Numbered from the stretch's first letter, positions 16,501 through 22,798 are shown. The stretch: DNA of 31,838 bases from an uncultured Candidatus Saccharibacteria bacterium (GCA_934700415.1 CAKUXN010000002.1:1-31838), one strand, 5' to 3'. Made by a program: numbers and translations. The notes: generated by a model not told the origin, from the sequence alone.

Positions 16501-16617
16501 GACCTAGTAAGAGCTGAAGTTCTCGCTGATTCCGTTACAAAAAATGAGAATTATGCTCACGACGAGATTGCCAAAGTATCCGGCGAAAATGTCACCATCT
16601 CTCTCGAAAAGCTCTAA
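13540..16617 (+). CDS. ileS: Isoleucyl-tRNA synthetase with two palindromic insertions
   Basis: A 1025-aa class I synthetase charging tRNA-Ile. The HIGH-box region reads PHHGTLLSSIVKD (H55, H56, G57, T58), so the last His is Thr; WGWDCHGLPAE follows. The editing domain contains LAWTTTPWTL and GTGIVHIAPAYGEDD. VLDCWFESGSMPFAQ and KMSKS (642-646) complete the active site. WFVRRSRRRF marks the anticodon domain, of eukaryote-like type II. Two insertions in loops have foreign codon use (CGG, GGG, GGA, CGA, AGC): residues 514-540, between HRPWVDEVEF and RIEKVLDCWF, and residues about 722-750, between the catalytic and anticodon domains. Both keep frame and coincide with DNA palindromes listed separately. 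A terminator follows. Confidence 0.96.
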   Translation: MKYRAGERRKAIEYEKSLVEWWKKNKTFEQSVDNRPIDKSYVFYDGPPFITGNPHHGTLLSSIVKDAVPRYWTMNGYRVERRWGWDCHGLPAENFVEKQLGITDRRDIGTKWSLEDYIIKARESMVANSETWRSTIDRIGRWVDFDNCYRTMNKDFMESVWWAFKKLYEAGKIYEGRKVLMYDTKFATPVSKAEVTMDNDAYQTVTDPSAYVKFKIKGSDNEYFLAWTTTPWTLMANRALAVNSDMKYIKVKVGDEIYIVAEKRLKAVFGDAGYELVSGCKDLEGLEYESLDGAICQVFAADFVGAEEGTGIVHIAPAYGEDDYELYKKYEDKINFVDVLDENGYYLPEYASKLHALGVRDTDEHGIQIWAANKFIAKCLEEKGIVYKIEYIQHEYPFNPRSKERIMYRAFPSWFFDIDGQKQMMLEENENINWFPAYLKHGRFAKNIEAAPDWNLSRDRFWATAMPVWKGEKTGAIKVFGSYEELKKFSGKELEDYHRPWVDEVEFDAYVQNGRVTALEGDPQLSHAKMGEDKGRQDPSDATVDHFVRIEKVLDCWFESGSMPFAQLHYPFENKEKFEANYPADFIVEYIGQVRAWFYYVHAVNTALAEIGAFGEKAKNGAKNAYKNVITTGTLAGNDGRKMSKSLGNYTDPNILMDQYSADALRFLLLSSPVLSGEDFALLDKDVSDVNRKLAMLWNVYDFFTTYAEIEGLDSEELEKTICETLPDQRGGKERSSARNDGPERASLTNGFSSLDIWIISRAYELRNHITESMNNYNLPAALEDVLPFIDDLSNWFVRRSRRRFSKNEDKEDKKQAFATLYYILIYVSKLLAPFTPFLAEELYQKMTGKDESVHLLDWPAAGEIDTEILSQMSRTRKIITDALALRMQKSDSEDQIKVRQPLSKLIYDGDKLPEFYEQIIADEVNVKKVEHGDKLYLDKTLTEELKREGYARDLIRAVQSARKNAKLNMDDHIKLSLSIDLPQGFEDLVRAEVLADSVTKNENYAHDEIAKVSGENVTISLEKL
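15079..15159 (+). repeat. Structured palindromic repeat, copy 1 (in frame within ileS)
   Basis: 81 nt, exactly 27 codons. P1 GGGCGGGT/ACCCGTCC (15079-15086 with 15152-15159, one G-U). GAC linker. P2 GGCCCT/AGGGTC (15090-15095 with 15140-15145, one G-U). Purine loop GGAGG and AGGATA. P3 CCCCCA/TGGGGG (15105-15110 with 15128-15133). 3' linker GGCAGG. The same plan with different stem bases occurs at 20986-21077 and 22735-22785. It is GC- and G-rich against its surroundings. Confidence 0.8.
15691..15800 (+). repeat. Large palindromic insert in ileS with two inner hairpins
   Basis: Outer arms pair over 22 bp with one bulged A and one G-U: CTTGAAAAA, CT, ATTTGTGAGAC on the left against GTCTCACAAAT, GG, TTTTTCAAG on the right. 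Inside are hairpin 1 (15714-15734, CCTGCCCG/CGGGGAGG with one G-G, loop ATCAA) and hairpin 2 (15746-15772, GTTCCGCCCGT/ACGGGCCGGAAC with one bulged C, loop AACG). They are separated by strands that each contain GAGCGA. It forms a three-way junction as RNA or a cruciform as DNA. The core is GC-rich with rare codons. It shares no clear sequence with the other repeat family. Confidence 0.75.
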
Positions 16618-16637
16618 TATACCACAAGACAAACCAT

Positions 16638-16667
16638 AAAATACCTCGGATCACGCCGAGGTATTTT
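16638..16667 (+). terminator. Rho-independent terminator after ileS
   Basis: Perfect 12-bp stem AAAATACCTCGG/CCGAGGTATTTT with a 6-nt loop, followed by a pyrimidine tract ending in TTTTTT. Confidence 0.85.
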
Positions 16668-16734
16668 CCTCCTATTTTTTACGGATTTATCTCTGTTAAT
16701 TTGACAAAACTACTAAAATTAAGCATAAACACTA

Positions 16735-16763
16735 TTGACAAAATCGACCAAGTGTGCTATACT
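16735..16763 (+). promoter_or_regulatory. Strong promoter of a small-protein unit
   Basis: TTGACA (16735-16740), 17-bp spacer, TATACT (16758-16763) with a TGC extension. The predicted mRNA starts near 16770 with a 7-bp hairpin GTTAGAA/TTCTAAC (16772-16798), then an A-rich leader of about 45 nt and AAGGA. Confidence 0.8.
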
Positions 16764-16844
16764 CAAATTAAGTTAGAAAACAAAACAAACATTCTAACAA
16801 ATAAAATCAAAACAAAAACTAATCAAAAACAAAAAGGAACAAAA

Positions 16845-17063
16845 ATGGCGGAAAAACTAAACATACCAACCCACGTAGTCAACTCAGACTGGAAAGATGA
16901 TGTCGACGTAGACTACGCCATCTACGGCGATAACGAAAGGGAAGAAAGAAACTATATCTCCCCCGAAAAAGTAGACGATAGCACAAAAAATAAAATCGCA
17001 GCTATTAAGAGACGTAACATCAAGCTTGGTAAAACAGCAATGTTATTTAGCTCTAAAATATAA
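16845..17063 (+). CDS. Small charged protein, unknown function
   Basis: A 72-aa soluble protein, not recognised. It has an acidic first half (DWKDDVDVDYAIYGDNEREERNYISPEKVDD) and a basic second half (KNKIAAIKRRNIKLGKTAML). There is no signal peptide, membrane helix or Cys. AAGGA lies 6 nt before the ATG, and the strong promoter and leader hairpin indicate abundant expression. It begins a short unit with the 32-aa ORF downstream, closed by a terminator. The frame is open upstream to a TTG at the other TTGACA, but that would lie upstream of the transcription start, so the ATG is preferred. Confidence 0.6.
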   Translation: MAEKLNIPTHVVNSDWKDDVDVDYAIYGDNEREERNYISPEKVDDSTKNKIAAIKRRNIKLGKTAMLFSSKI

Positions 17064-17092
17064 ATAAAAACGCCTAAAGAAAGGAATGTACC

Positions 17093-17191
17093 TTGAAAGA
17101 CAGAATATCAACTTTAATCGAAAGGATATCCGATGTAAACAATATTGAACTCGTTTACGAACTGATGGTGATCATCGTTAGTTCAATGTAA
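17093..17191 (+). CDS. 32-aa small protein with TTG start
   Basis: It reads (M)KDRISTLIERISDVNNIELVYELMVIIVSSM, likely an amphipathic helix followed by a hydrophobic end. AAAGGA 8 nt before the TTG and its position between the preceding small gene and a terminator support translation. The pattern of two short helices with IELVYEL resembles small ORFs of unknown function in Firmicutes mobile elements; this is a loose impression. No function can be given. Confidence 0.45.
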   Translation: MKDRISTLIERISDVNNIELVYELMVIIVSSM

Positions 17192-17221
17192 TATTAGCCA
17201 TAAATAAATTTACTCTCAAAT

Positions 17222-17250
17222 AAAAAACCGAACAAAGCGTTCGGTTTTTT
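17222..17250 (+). terminator. Rho-independent terminator of the small-protein unit
   Basis: 12-bp stem AAAAAACCGAAC/GTTCGGTTTTTT with AAAGC loop; the T side serves as U-tract, and the A side could act on the other strand. Confidence 0.88.
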
Positions 17251-17263
17251 ACAGATTTAAAAT

Positions 17264-17292
17264 TTGACCAAATTTAGAGCTTATGCTAAGAT
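17264..17292 (+). promoter_or_regulatory. Promoter of the surface-protein operon
   Basis: TTGACC, 17-bp spacer, TAAGAT with a TGC extension; a further TATAAT lies at 17315-17320. A small hairpin GACC/GGTC follows at the predicted mRNA start. Confidence 0.65.
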
Positions 17293-17337
17293 GAGACCAG
17301 AAAGGTCAACATTATATAATATATACAAAATAAAGTC

Positions 17338-17664
17338 ATGGATAATTATCTCATAGAACGCGACACTTTGGCCAAGGTGGTCGATAGCCTGCTCGCGACA
17401 AAATATCCCAATCAACCAGAGAGCGAGCTTAGTAAAGTTCGGGAAGAAAATCTTAAAAAATTAGATGATCGCATCAGCTCCGCAATTTTTGGGAAGCTAA
17501 ACGACGAAGCACTTGATGAGATAAATTCCATGCTTGATCGCAAAGAAAACGACCCAACCGCTTTTCGGATTTTCTTTAAAAATGCTGGCGTTGATCTTGA
17601 ACAAACTATTACTGATACTGTCAAAAGTTTTAGCCAAGAATTCTTAGGAGGTCAAAATGCCTAG
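17338..17664 (+). CDS. DUF5663-like protein
   Basis: A 108-aa soluble, helical protein. LDDRISSAIFGKLNDEALDEINSMLD followed by FRIFFKNAGVDLEQTI fits the DUF5663 pattern I remember from CPR genomes, often beside large surface proteins; function unknown. No membrane segment or Cys. It starts the three-gene surface operon, and its stop overlaps the next ATG by 8 nt. The RBS is poor (AAAATAAAG). Confidence 0.55.
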   Translation: MDNYLIERDTLAKVVDSLLATKYPNQPESELSKVREENLKKLDDRISSAIFGKLNDEALDEINSMLDRKENDPTAFRIFFKNAGVDLEQTITDTVKSFSQEFLGGQNA

Positions 17665-19204
17665 TCCAGAAAATCCAACCTTTAGTAATCGTTCCGAGTC
17701 GGATTCAAATTCTGGCGAGAACGAGGCTATTCGCGCTAAAAATGGTGAACGTGGTCATATGACCAACGAATTAATAATTAGAGAAAAACTCGAAAAAGAA
17801 AGAGAAATGTTGATCGCTAGAAATCGCGAATTAGAAATGCGCATCGCGATTTTAAATGAAGAGTTAAAAAATGACGATGCCAAGAAAGAGTCAGAAAAGA
17901 ATTTAGAAGCTGACAAAGAGGATACGCCGATTTTTGAACCTACTTCCGAGCCTGACCCGGAGCCGATTCTAGAGACTTCCGAATCTGCGTCTGAAACAGC
18001 TTCTGGGCCTGTGCCTGAAGCAACTTCTGAATCGAACCCTAAGCCAATTATTGAAGCCGCCCCAGAAAATGAAAAAGTTGTCGAAACGGCTACCAAAGCC
18101 AAGAAAAACTCTGCCCTGAAAGGAGTCTTAGGCGGAGTAGCCATTATTGCAGCCTTAGGTCTTGCAGGTACCGGTATTTATAGCGTTGTGTCAGCCAATA
18201 AAGAAACTAATCGCAACCAGCCAGCTTCCCCAGAACCGACTCCAGCCGTCGTGGAGACTGTATCTCCATCTGCTGAAACTCAAGCCCCAGAGCATATCGA
18301 AGTTGAGAAGGGTATTAAAGACGGCTACAATGCTCCTGGCCTCTGGCTGTCTGAGCATAAAGACCACGATTATGATTATGGCGACGCCAAAGAAATTGGC
18401 GAAATATGTGAAAACGATGAAGTGGAAATGCTTAAATATGTTGCCGACAATCAAGTCGAGAGCCTTGCCGATTACATGGCCGAATTCCCAGAAGATCTAT
18501 GCCCAGAAGGATTCTTTGGCTTGAAACCACGCGAGATTGAAGCCAAGCTCGAAAGCCTTTCTCCAGAAGAATACGACAAAGTCGAAGAACAAGCCATGCG
18601 CGCACTTGACGCTGCCTTCACACGTATTGCTGTCACGCAACATAACTACCATCACTATGGCATGGAACTCAAAGACAAAGACGGCAATGTTATCCACGAA
18701 AATATGGAAATGACCGACAAAGGCATTGGTCCAGGCATTGAAGTTGTGCAATTCTATTGGGTTGGCGAAGATGGCAGCGAGACTGGCTCTATGCTCGTAA
18801 ACATTCGTCGACAATATGATTCAGAGAAAAATATTACTGGCTTTATTGGCGGCCTCGAAGTACTACATCGCGGTAGCGGACCAAGAACTCCCGCTACCGA
18901 AACTCCAGCCCCCGAGACACCAACTCCTACCCCCAACTGGGGCAAGCAAGGAAATCCTCATGGTGGTGATTTAGTCACTCCATCTGATCCAGTTAATCCC
19001 GCTTCTGAAGTTACTCAGGAACAGAATGACCAGACTAATGCTGGGAATGAAGGTTATCGAAACGACAATCAAGCCAAGCCAGGCGAAAATACCGATAACG
19101 AAGGTAATAATTCCCAAGTTCAAGCTCAAGAAGAAAACGCACCGGGTGGAGATAATAACAGCGACGCCAGCGAAGAAGCAGCAGTCGCAAGAGGAGATTT
19201 CTAA
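17657..19204 (+). CDS. Large single-pass surface protein with coiled coil and low-complexity regions
   Basis: A 515-aa protein, not recognised. Domains in order: polar N-terminus; coiled coil at about 38-73 (IIREKLEKEREMLIARNREL); acidic Pro/Glu/Ser linker to about 150; membrane helix at about 154-180 (GVLGGVAIIAALGLAGTGIYSVV); extracellular globular domain at about 215-415 with APGLWLSEHKDHDYDYGD, two Cys and a beta-rich end (GFIGGLEVLHRGSGP); then a Thr/Pro/Asn/Gln-rich tail to the end. Without a signal peptide, it should sit with the N-terminus inside and C-terminus outside. AGGAGG lies 7 nt before the ATG. The next gene overlaps as TAATG, implying coupling and a joint surface role. Confidence 0.6.
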   Translation: MPSPENPTFSNRSESDSNSGENEAIRAKNGERGHMTNELIIREKLEKEREMLIARNRELEMRIAILNEELKNDDAKKESEKNLEADKEDTPIFEPTSEPDPEPILETSESASETASGPVPEATSESNPKPIIEAAPENEKVVETATKAKKNSALKGVLGGVAIIAALGLAGTGIYSVVSANKETNRNQPASPEPTPAVVETVSPSAETQAPEHIEVEKGIKDGYNAPGLWLSEHKDHDYDYGDAKEIGEICENDEVEMLKYVADNQVESLADYMAEFPEDLCPEGFFGLKPREIEAKLESLSPEEYDKVEEQAMRALDAAFTRIAVTQHNYHHYGMELKDKDGNVIHENMEMTDKGIGPGIEVVQFYWVGEDGSETGSMLVNIRRQYDSEKNITGFIGGLEVLHRGSGPRTPATETPAPETPTPTPNWGKQGNPHGGDLVTPSDPVNPASEVTQEQNDQTNAGNEGYRNDNQAKPGENTDNEGNNSQVQAQEENAPGGDNNSDASEEAAVARGDF

Positions 19205-20511
19205 TGAAACACCATTTTACTAATCTTAAAAAAGCCACACTCGTAGCGGCGACGTTCGCTTTAAGCTCTCTACCTTTCATCGCAAGTAATGCCAGCGCTT
19301 TAGTAGACACCCCATGGGGTCCGAATCGTAAGACTTTCACTTGGGAAAATCCAGCTCCGTACGCTACTTTTAACTCCATCACGAACAATCCACAGCTCGG
19401 CGACGAACGCAACTTTGTTCGTATCCGTGAAGTTGCTGACGGTAACAAATTCGGTGATGAAGTCACCCTCGAAATGGGCAAAACTTATGAAGTCTATATT
19501 TATTATCACAATAATGCTGACGCTCACGATGTAGGGAAGACTGCTATCGGTATTGCCGACGGCGCATCTGTCAAATCTAGCTTCCCAGCCACCGTAAAGA
19601 AGGGCGAAAAGGCCACCGTTACAGCTACGATTTTTGCTGCTGATACCGACCCCCTTGCCGTTTGGGATGGCGCTTACATGATGCCATCGCGAGATTTATA
19701 TCTTCGCTATGTACCAGGTACCGCTACTATTCATAATGGTGGCGCGCTTGATGGTCAATCTATCGGCCCCGATTATCTCTTCGGCGACGGCGCACTGCTT
19801 GGTTACAATAAATTCTCTGGCATCTTGCCAGGCTGTAATGAATATGCTGGATATATCACTTACCAAATTTTTGCTGATGCTCCTGATTTTACCATCAAAA
19901 AATCAATCGTTGGCGACAGCACTACGGTGAAAGCCGGCGACGAAGTTACCTTCAAAGTTCGTTACGAAAACACTGGTACTATGAACCAGAAAAATGTCGT
20001 AGTAAAAGATACTTTACCAAATAACCTCACCTACATTTCAGGTAGCGCTATATTATATAATAATAATCTCCCTGACGGTAAATCCGTAAACGACGACATT
20101 ATTACCGAGCAGGGCATGAATATTGGCGACTATGCTGGTACCACTGGCTGGGCCGAAGTAGTTTACAAAGCTAAAGTCAAAGACGATGTTAAATGTGGCG
20201 ATGAGCTCACAAATTCAGCTATCATTAGCACTACCGACGGTAACAAAACAGATTCTACTACCCTTACCGTCACGGCGGACAATTGTAATCCACCTGTCAC
20301 TCCTGACAAGCCGACTCCCGATGAACCCGAAACTCCTGAAGAAATTGTCAGCACTGGTCCTGTCGAGATCGCTCTTGCTATTGTGATTTTACTCGGCATT
20401 GGTGGCGGTGGCTATTATTTATACCGCACTCATAAGACTCTTAAAGCTGTGGAAAACGAAGTTTCAAATCCAGATTCAAAAAAACCCGACAAAACTCTTG
20501 ACACCCACTAG
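19204..20511 (+). CDS. Secreted, C-terminally anchored surface protein with DUF11-like domain
   Basis: A 435-aa exported protein. Signal peptide at 1-32 (basic start, hydrophobic core, cleavage near SNASA-L). A beta-rich N-terminal domain follows. A DUF11-like repeat at about 235-355 (FTIKKSIVGDSTTVKAGDEVTF, VRYENTGTMNQKNVVVKDTLPNNLTYISGS) is typical of cell-wall stalk proteins. A Pro/Thr/Glu spacer precedes EIVSTGP, a degenerate LPxTG-like site, then a hydrophobic helix (VEIALAIVILLGIGGGGYYLY) and a basic tail. Whether a sortase would cut it is doubtful; the helix alone may anchor it. GAGGAG lies upstream of the TAATG overlap. Confidence 0.7.
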   Translation: MKHHFTNLKKATLVAATFALSSLPFIASNASALVDTPWGPNRKTFTWENPAPYATFNSITNNPQLGDERNFVRIREVADGNKFGDEVTLEMGKTYEVYIYYHNNADAHDVGKTAIGIADGASVKSSFPATVKKGEKATVTATIFAADTDPLAVWDGAYMMPSRDLYLRYVPGTATIHNGGALDGQSIGPDYLFGDGALLGYNKFSGILPGCNEYAGYITYQIFADAPDFTIKKSIVGDSTTVKAGDEVTFKVRYENTGTMNQKNVVVKDTLPNNLTYISGSAILYNNNLPDGKSVNDDIITEQGMNIGDYAGTTGWAEVVYKAKVKDDVKCGDELTNSAIISTTDGNKTDSTTLTVTADNCNPPVTPDKPTPDEPETPEEIVSTGPVEIALAIVILLGIGGGGYYLYRTHKTLKAVENEVSNPDSKKPDKTLDTH

Positions 20512-20642
20512 CATAACCGTGTTGCAGGTCGAGCATACACATCTTTGTGGATCCAAAGCAACGAATGATACTTTCATTTCTCGTGCCAAACTTTTCTCCT
20601 ACTTCTAGCTATGGTACCTTTGCCTCTTCCCAAAATCCTTAG

Positions 20643-20663
20643 TTTGTGATATAATGTCACAAA
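20643..20663 (+). promoter_or_regulatory. rplU promoter inside a palindrome
   Basis: The -10 box TATAAT (20650-20655, with TGA before it) is flanked by perfect 7-bp inverted repeats TTTGTGA and TCACAAA. The arms resemble CRP/FNR half-sites (TGTGA/TCACA), but the spacer is 7, not 6. A regulator bound here would block the promoter. AAAGGA follows before the ATG at 20679. Confidence 0.55.
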
Positions 20664-20678
20664 TAATAAAGGAATAAT

Positions 20679-20987
20679 ATGAAGAAAGCAGTTATCCTCG
20701 TTGGCGGTAAACAATATCTCGTCGAGGAAAAAGAGACCCTACGGGTGGACCTCCTCCCGGCAGGCACCAAAGAGCTCGAAACTGATGCTTTACTCGTAAT
20801 CGATGGCGACAAGGTAGAAGTCGGCACCCCTACGGTCAAAGGCGTTAAGGTTTCAGCCAAAGTTAAGACCGAAGAGATAAAGGGCGACAAGCTCCGTGTG
20901 ATTCGTTATCACTCTAAGAAGCGCGTTCACAAAGAAACTGGCCATCGCCAGAAATACAGCGAAATCGAAATCACAAAAATCGCCTAA
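20679..20987 (+). CDS. rplU: Ribosomal protein bL21
   Basis: A 102-aa 23S rRNA-binding protein. It starts MKKAVILVGGKQYLVEEKETLRVDLLPAG, matching the bL21 opening (MyAVIxtGGKQYkVxxGdxixVExL), and ends with VIRYHSKKRVHKETGHRQKYSEIEITKI, the conserved KRRkxyrKkxGHRQxyTxvkI region. The usual partner rpmA (bL27) is not downstream; a structured repeat and then parA follow. AAAGGA lies 6 nt before the ATG. The stop codon is part of the repeat/terminator stem. Confidence 0.96.
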   Translation: MKKAVILVGGKQYLVEEKETLRVDLLPAGTKELETDALLVIDGDKVEVGTPTVKGVKVSAKVKTEEIKGDKLRVIRYHSKKRVHKETGHRQKYSEIEITKIA

Positions 20988-21077
20988 GAGAGGGTGATGG
21001 ATTTGGAGGGGGTCCCCCAAAATGTTTGCGAAAGCAAAATTTTGGGGGAGGAAAATCCAGCAGGACCCTCTCTTTTT
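20986..21077 (+). repeat. Structured palindromic repeat, copy 2 (doubles as rplU terminator)
   Basis: P1 AAGAGAGGGT/ACCCTCTCTT, 10 bp perfect (20986-20995 with 21065-21074), followed by T's to 21077. GAT linker. P2 GGATTT/AAATCC (20999-21004 with 21053-21058). Loop strands GGAGGGGGT and AGGA. P3 CCCCCAAAAT/ATTTTGGGGG (21014-21023 with 21039-21048), capped by TTTGC-GAAA-GCAAA. 3' linker AGCAGG. The long stem plus T-run should terminate transcription after rplU, before the parA promoter. Confidence 0.82.
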
Positions 21078-21096
21078 AGTGCTTTTGTTTATTTTG

Positions 21097-21105
21097 TGTT
21101 ATAAT
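21097..21105 (+). promoter_or_regulatory. Extended -10 promoter of parA (TGTTATAAT)
   Basis: Ends 11 nt before the parA ATG, predicting a leader of only about 4-5 nt and no SD. Confidence 0.65.
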
Positions 21106-21116
21106 GTATTTATATC

Positions 21117-21896
21117 ATGAGTGCGAAGGTAATATGTGTGACAAATCAAAAAGGCGGTGTCGGTAAGACTACCACCGCTGTAAACCTTTGCTATTATCTC
21201 GCCAAAGACAAGAAAAAGACTCTTCTCGTAGACTTTGACCCTCAGGGCAACGCCACTAGTGGCCTCGGAGTAGAGAAGAACGACAAGTCTCTTACTGCCA
21301 CTATGACTGAAGTCATCCTCGGTACGGTTAATTTATCTGACTGTATCAAACATACTAAGTACAAGAATTACGACTTAGCTCCTACCACCCCTGAGCTTGC
21401 CAATGCCGAAGTAAAGATTACCGGTATGAACAAAAAATTTGTTCGCCTGCGTGACGCCATTAACAGCGTGCGTGACGGATACGATTATATCGTGATTGAT
21501 CTTCCGCCCTCACTTAGCCTTCTTACGGTCAACGGCATGATCGCTTCAGACTATTTATTACTCCCAGTTCAGACGGAATTTTACGCTCTAGAAGGCGTCG
21601 CCCAGCTTCTTGAATCCATGAAACTCGTCATGAAGCAGGCTAATCCTAACTTACGCTTACTCGGCGTAGTTGCCACCATGTACGATAAACGCACCTCACT
21701 TTCCGCACAAGTTTTCAAAGAAATCAAGAAATATTTCAAGAATTTGACTTTTAGTACTACCATCCCACGCAACGTCCGTGTCGCCGAAGCTCCTTCCCAT
21801 GGTGTGCCGGTCGGCGCTTACGATAAGTTTAGCAAAGGTGCCAAAGCCTACAAAGATTTTACAAAAGAAGTGGAGGAAAGAACCAATGGCAAGTAA
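21117..21896 (+). CDS. parA: Chromosome partitioning ATPase ParA/Soj
   Basis: A 259-aa Walker-type ATPase that moves ParB-bound origins. Deviant Walker A KGGVGKTTT at residues 12-20, Walker A' LLVDFDPQGNATSGLG, Walker B DYIVIDLPPSLSLLTVNG, and the C-terminal ATMYDKRTSLS plus PRNVRVAEAPSHGVPV are all present. The short N-terminus without an HTH marks the chromosomal Soj type. The last 11 nt overlap parB. The ATG follows the extended -10 closely, without SD. Confidence 0.97.
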   Translation: MSAKVICVTNQKGGVGKTTTAVNLCYYLAKDKKKTLLVDFDPQGNATSGLGVEKNDKSLTATMTEVILGTVNLSDCIKHTKYKNYDLAPTTPELANAEVKITGMNKKFVRLRDAINSVRDGYDYIVIDLPPSLSLLTVNGMIASDYLLLPVQTEFYALEGVAQLLESMKLVMKQANPNLRLLGVVATMYDKRTSLSAQVFKEIKKYFKNLTFSTTIPRNVRVAEAPSHGVPVGAYDKFSKGAKAYKDFTKEVEERTNGK

Positions 21897-22731
21897 AGGA
21901 CTCGGTCGCGGATTTGAATCTCTCATCCCGACAGATTTAGTCGACGAAGAATTTGACCTCACCGCCGTAGAAGACAAAGTCGCAAGTGAATTAAAGCAGC
22001 TCAATCTATCTGATGTCATTCCCGATGAAGAGCAGCCACGGCGTGAGTTCAGCAAAGAAGCTATCGAAGCCCTCGCTGCTTCCATCAAAGAGCATGGGGT
22101 GCTTCAGCCTATCGTCGTCACAAGAGAAGATGGCAAATACAAAATTGTTGCTGGTGAGCGTCGTTGGCGTGCCAGTAAGCTTGCTGGCCTCAAGAAAATC
22201 CCCGCCATTATCCGCACCCTAGATTCTCAGAACCGTCTCGAGCTTTCTATTATCGAAAACGCTCAACGTGAAGATTTAAACGCCATCGAGCTCGCCACTG
22301 CTTACGCTAAGCTGAAAACTCAGTTTAATCTCACCACCGAAGAAATCGCCGCCAAAGTAGGGAAGAGCGAATCCTCCATCACTACTACCATGCGTCTTTT
22401 AAATCTCCCTGACGACGTCAAGAAAATTATGGTTAAAGAAAAGCTCACCGAAGGTGTCATGCGCCCACTCGTTGCTCGCGACGAAGCCACCATCAAGAAA
22501 GTTTTGCCCAAAATCATCAAAGAAGGTTGGACCGCACGCAAAGTTGAACGATATTTTCAGGACACCAAGAAAAAATCCAGCGCCGCACTCATTAAGCGCC
22601 ACGAGTCCCACAAAGAAGAAGACGCACTCACCGCCAAATACGGTGTCACTGTTGCCATCAAGAACCGTTCTCTCACTTTCAAATGTAAATCCGAAGCCGA
22701 GCTAAAAGAGTTAATCAAAAAATTAGTGTAG
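21886..22731 (+). CDS. parB: Chromosome partitioning protein ParB
   Basis: A 281-aa DNA clamp that binds parS, uses CTP and activates ParA. It begins MASKGLGRGFESLIP, the ParB N-terminal ParA-contact peptide. QPRREFSKEAIEALAASIKEHGVLQPIVV is followed by GERRWRA (residues 90-96), the CTP/clamp motif, then the HTH LTTEEIAAKVGKSESSITTTMRLL and a C-terminal dimerisation domain. The frame is open upstream, but this ATG has GGAGG 9 nt before it and the family start. No perfect parS was noticed in the window. Copy 3 of the structured repeat begins 4 nt after the stop. Confidence 0.96.
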   Translation: MASKGLGRGFESLIPTDLVDEEFDLTAVEDKVASELKQLNLSDVIPDEEQPRREFSKEAIEALAASIKEHGVLQPIVVTREDGKYKIVAGERRWRASKLAGLKKIPAIIRTLDSQNRLELSIIENAQREDLNAIELATAYAKLKTQFNLTTEEIAAKVGKSESSITTTMRLLNLPDDVKKIMVKEKLTEGVMRPLVARDEATIKKVLPKIIKEGWTARKVERYFQDTKKKSSAALIKRHESHKEEDALTAKYGVTVAIKNRSLTFKCKSEAELKELIKKLV

Positions 22732-22734
22732 CGT

Positions 22735-22785
22735 CAGCGGGTGACGACCTTGGAGGAGGAGGAAAAGGGCCGGCAGGACCCGCTG
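22735..22785 (+). repeat. Structured palindromic repeat, copy 3 (minimal form)
   Basis: P1 CAGCGGGT/ACCCGCTG, 8 bp perfect (22735-22742 with 22778-22785). GAC linker. P2 GACCTT/AGGGCC with one G-U and one A-C mismatch. Loop GGAGGAGGAGGAAA with the P3 arm missing. 3' linker GGCAGG. It lies between parB and rel; its 3' arm ends 4 nt before the rel extended -10, so it occupies the -35 region. Confidence 0.78.
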
Positions 22786-22789
22786 GGAG

Positions 22790-22798
22790 TGATATAAT
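22790..22798 (+). promoter_or_regulatory. Extended -10 promoter of rel (TGATATAAT)
   Basis: Ends 6 nt before the ATG; leaderless mRNA predicted. The -35 region is repeat copy 3. Confidence 0.68.

Noticed and set aside
20512..20642. Possible RNA gene between the surface operon and rplU
   Set aside because: GTTGC/GCAAC and CTTTG/CAAAG can pair (20521-20562), but there is no promoter, no T-run and no repeat elsewhere.
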